Of a stretch of 64,000 nt of DNA, positions 63,000 to 64,000 are shown piece by piece. Under the pieces are notes generated by a model. The model made no database searches. It saw only the letters and a program-made list of their open reading frames with translations, and had not been told where the DNA came from. Positions within the stretch are counted from its first letter, which is position 1, and each line of letters starts with the position of its first letter. The stretch is from positions 62,001-126,000 of the forward strand of contig NZ_JACIEW010000002.1 of assembly GCF_014197055.1 (NCBI RefSeq), given 5' to 3'. The stretch comes from Devosia subaequoris. GTDB taxonomy: Bacteria > Pseudomonadota > Alphaproteobacteria > Rhizobiales > Devosiaceae. A program made the position numbers and the translations under genes.

Positions 63000-63683
63000 A
63001 TGACCGTGACCCGTCCGCTTCGCATAGCGCCCTCCATTCTTTCTGCCGACTTTGCGCGGCTGGGCGCGGAGGTGCAGGCGATTGCCGAAGCAGGCGCGGA
63101 CTATATCCATGTCGATGTGATGGACGGCCATTTCGTGCCCAATATATCGTTTGGCGCGCCGGTGATGAACGCAGTGCGCGGAGCGACCGACAAAATTTTC
63201 GACGTGCACCTGATGATCGCACCGACCGACCCCTATCTGAGCGACTTCGCCAAGGGCGGCGCCGATATCATCACCGTGCATGCCGAGGCGGGCCCACATC
63301 TGCACCGTTCGCTGCAGGCGATCCGGGCGCTGGGCAAGAAGGCGGGCGTGGCGCTCAACCCGGCAACCCCGGTCTCGGCGATCGAGCATGTGATCGACGA
63401 TTGCGACCTGGTACTGGTGATGAGCGTCAATCCCGGCTTTGGCGGGCAGAGCTTTATCCCCGAGAGCCTGAACAAGATCGCCCAGGCCAGGGCGCTAATT
63501 GGCGGCCGGGATATCGATCTTGAAGTCGATGGCGGTGTCACCGCTGACAATGCCCGCGCCATCGTCCAGGCCGGCGCCAATGTGCTGGTGGCCGGCTCAG
63601 CCATCTATGCCGGCAATGACCCGACAACTTATGCGGAACGGATCAGGACGATCCGCCACGCGGCAACGGGGATGGTGGTCTAG
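63000..63683 (+). CDS. rpe: Ribulose-phosphate 3-epimerase
   Basis: 227 residues, complete TIM barrel: [30 protein letters not shown] with metal His and Asp, [26 protein letters not shown] and [11 protein letters not shown]. It interconverts ribulose and xylulose 5-phosphate, downstream of gnd in the pentose phosphate pathway. ATG 63000 is chosen; an upstream frame from 62922 is not family sequence. Confidence 0.96.
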   Translation: MTVTRPLRIAPSILSADFARLGAEVQAIAEAGADYIHVDVMDGHFVPNISFGAPVMNAVRGATDKIFDVHLMIAPTDPYLSDFAKGGADIITVHAEAGPHLHRSLQAIRALGKKAGVALNPATPVSAIEHVIDDCDLVLVMSVNPGFGGQSFIPESLNKIAQARALIGGRDIDLEVDGGVTADNARAIVQAGANVLVAGSAIYAGNDPTTYAERIRTIRHAATGMVV

Positions 63684-63751
63684 TCGCGGCGTTGCGCGCG
63701 GCTTCCGCCCCTCATGACCTGAATCAACTCTGACCAATCAAGGCTAAACCC

Positions 63752-64000
63752 ATGATCCCGCGCTATTCCCGTCCCGAAATGGTGGCCAATTGGTCGGCCG
63801 AGAACCGTTTTGCCATCTGGTTCGAAATTGAAGCCCACGCCACCTCCAAGCTGGCCGAGCTGGGCGTGGTGCCCAAAGAGAGCGCCGACAAGATCTGGGA
63901 AGTGATGAATGCGCGCAAGGCCGAACGCGGCGATTATGGCTTCGACGTCGCCCGGATCGACGAGATCGAGCGCACCACCAAGCATGACGTCATCGCCTTC
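63752..64000 (+). CDS. purB: Adenylosuccinate lyase, N-terminal part (partial)
   Basis: The window ends inside this gene; 83 codons are visible. MIPRYSRPEMVANWSAENRF and IDEIERTTKHDVIAF are the PurB N-terminal blocks (R-Y-S-R-P-x-M and ER-x-x-K-HDV-x-A-F). It acts twice in purine synthesis. It follows rpe on the same strand by 68 bases. Confidence 0.95.
   Translation, partial: MIPRYSRPEMVANWSAENRFAIWFEIEAHATSKLAELGVVPKESADKIWEVMNARKAERGDYGFDVARIDEIERTTKHDVIAF

Overview
The window looks like a chromosomal segment of an alphaproteobacterium of the order Hyphomicrobiales, most like Devosia and its relatives. That is an inference from GC-rich coding sequence, gene types (DUF2336, DUF3126, DUF1345, a PF06035 cysteine peptidase, a fused cysNC, XylFHG with a ROK regulator), the order thrS-GFA-yidD-nifU/folE-hisI, and CtrA-type TTAA-N7-TTAA sites. 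No plasmid, rRNA or CRISPR signature is visible.

Layout. 1-3.3 kb is an accessory scar. A truncated glyoxalase-fold gene abuts a broken tniB-tniQ pair from a Tn7/Tn5053-like transposon; the pair carries two +1 shifts and one nonsense codon. 3.3-8.5 kb holds an alditol oxidase, a polysaccharide deacetylase lipoprotein, UPF0178 and P-loop proteins, glutathione-dependent formaldehyde dehydrogenase and a DUF1345 membrane protein. 8.5-13.3 kb is a sugar ABC transporter (XylF-XylH-XylG order) divergent from a ROK repressor. 13.3-16.2 kb is sulfate activation (cysD-cysNC). 16.6-22.2 kb has DUF2336, a lytic transglycosylase behind a CtrA-like site, and two large exported proteins of unknown function. 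22.3-24.7 kb makes UDP-glucuronate and UDP-galacturonate (ugd plus 4-epimerase). 24.8-31.7 kb is housekeeping: arfB, thrS, GFA, yidD, a NifU-like scaffold, folE, an AraC regulator, hisI and a rhomboid protease. 31.8-40.8 kb mixes PAS and PilZ signalling proteins, an exported cysteine peptidase, cysE, a hydrolase, a flavin monooxygenase, an MFS exporter and GNAT. 40.8-43.9 kb is gluconate/6-phosphogluconate metabolism (gnd divergent from an SDR-gntK pair). 43.9-49.6 kb carries CYTH-CHAD, ogt, a MarR/rhodanese divergon, an RluA-type synthase and RidA. 49.6-52.5 kb holds tRNA-Leu(UAA), an orphan cheW and a two-gene MuF-type toxin/immunity candidate. 52.5-57.7 kb is gpt, cinA-like, map, radC, an acetyltransferase and ccdA. 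58-64 kb has a four-PAS hybrid histidine kinase, a cold-shock gene followed by three small unknown genes, rpsU, rpe and the start of purB.

Most notable: (1) 50424-52495, a free-standing phage MuF-domain protein with a C-terminal PD-(D/E)XK-like region, overlapped by four bases by a small unknown gene, which fits a polymorphic toxin and its immunity protein without surrounding prophage; (2) 61487-62538, a cold-shock gene followed by three small genes, the last two of which are diverged tandem copies; (3) an exact 12-bp inverted repeat whose right arm contains the hisI start codon; (4) CtrA-like boxes and a tripartite palindromic MarR operator. All functional assignments are by reading the sequence; no database search was run.
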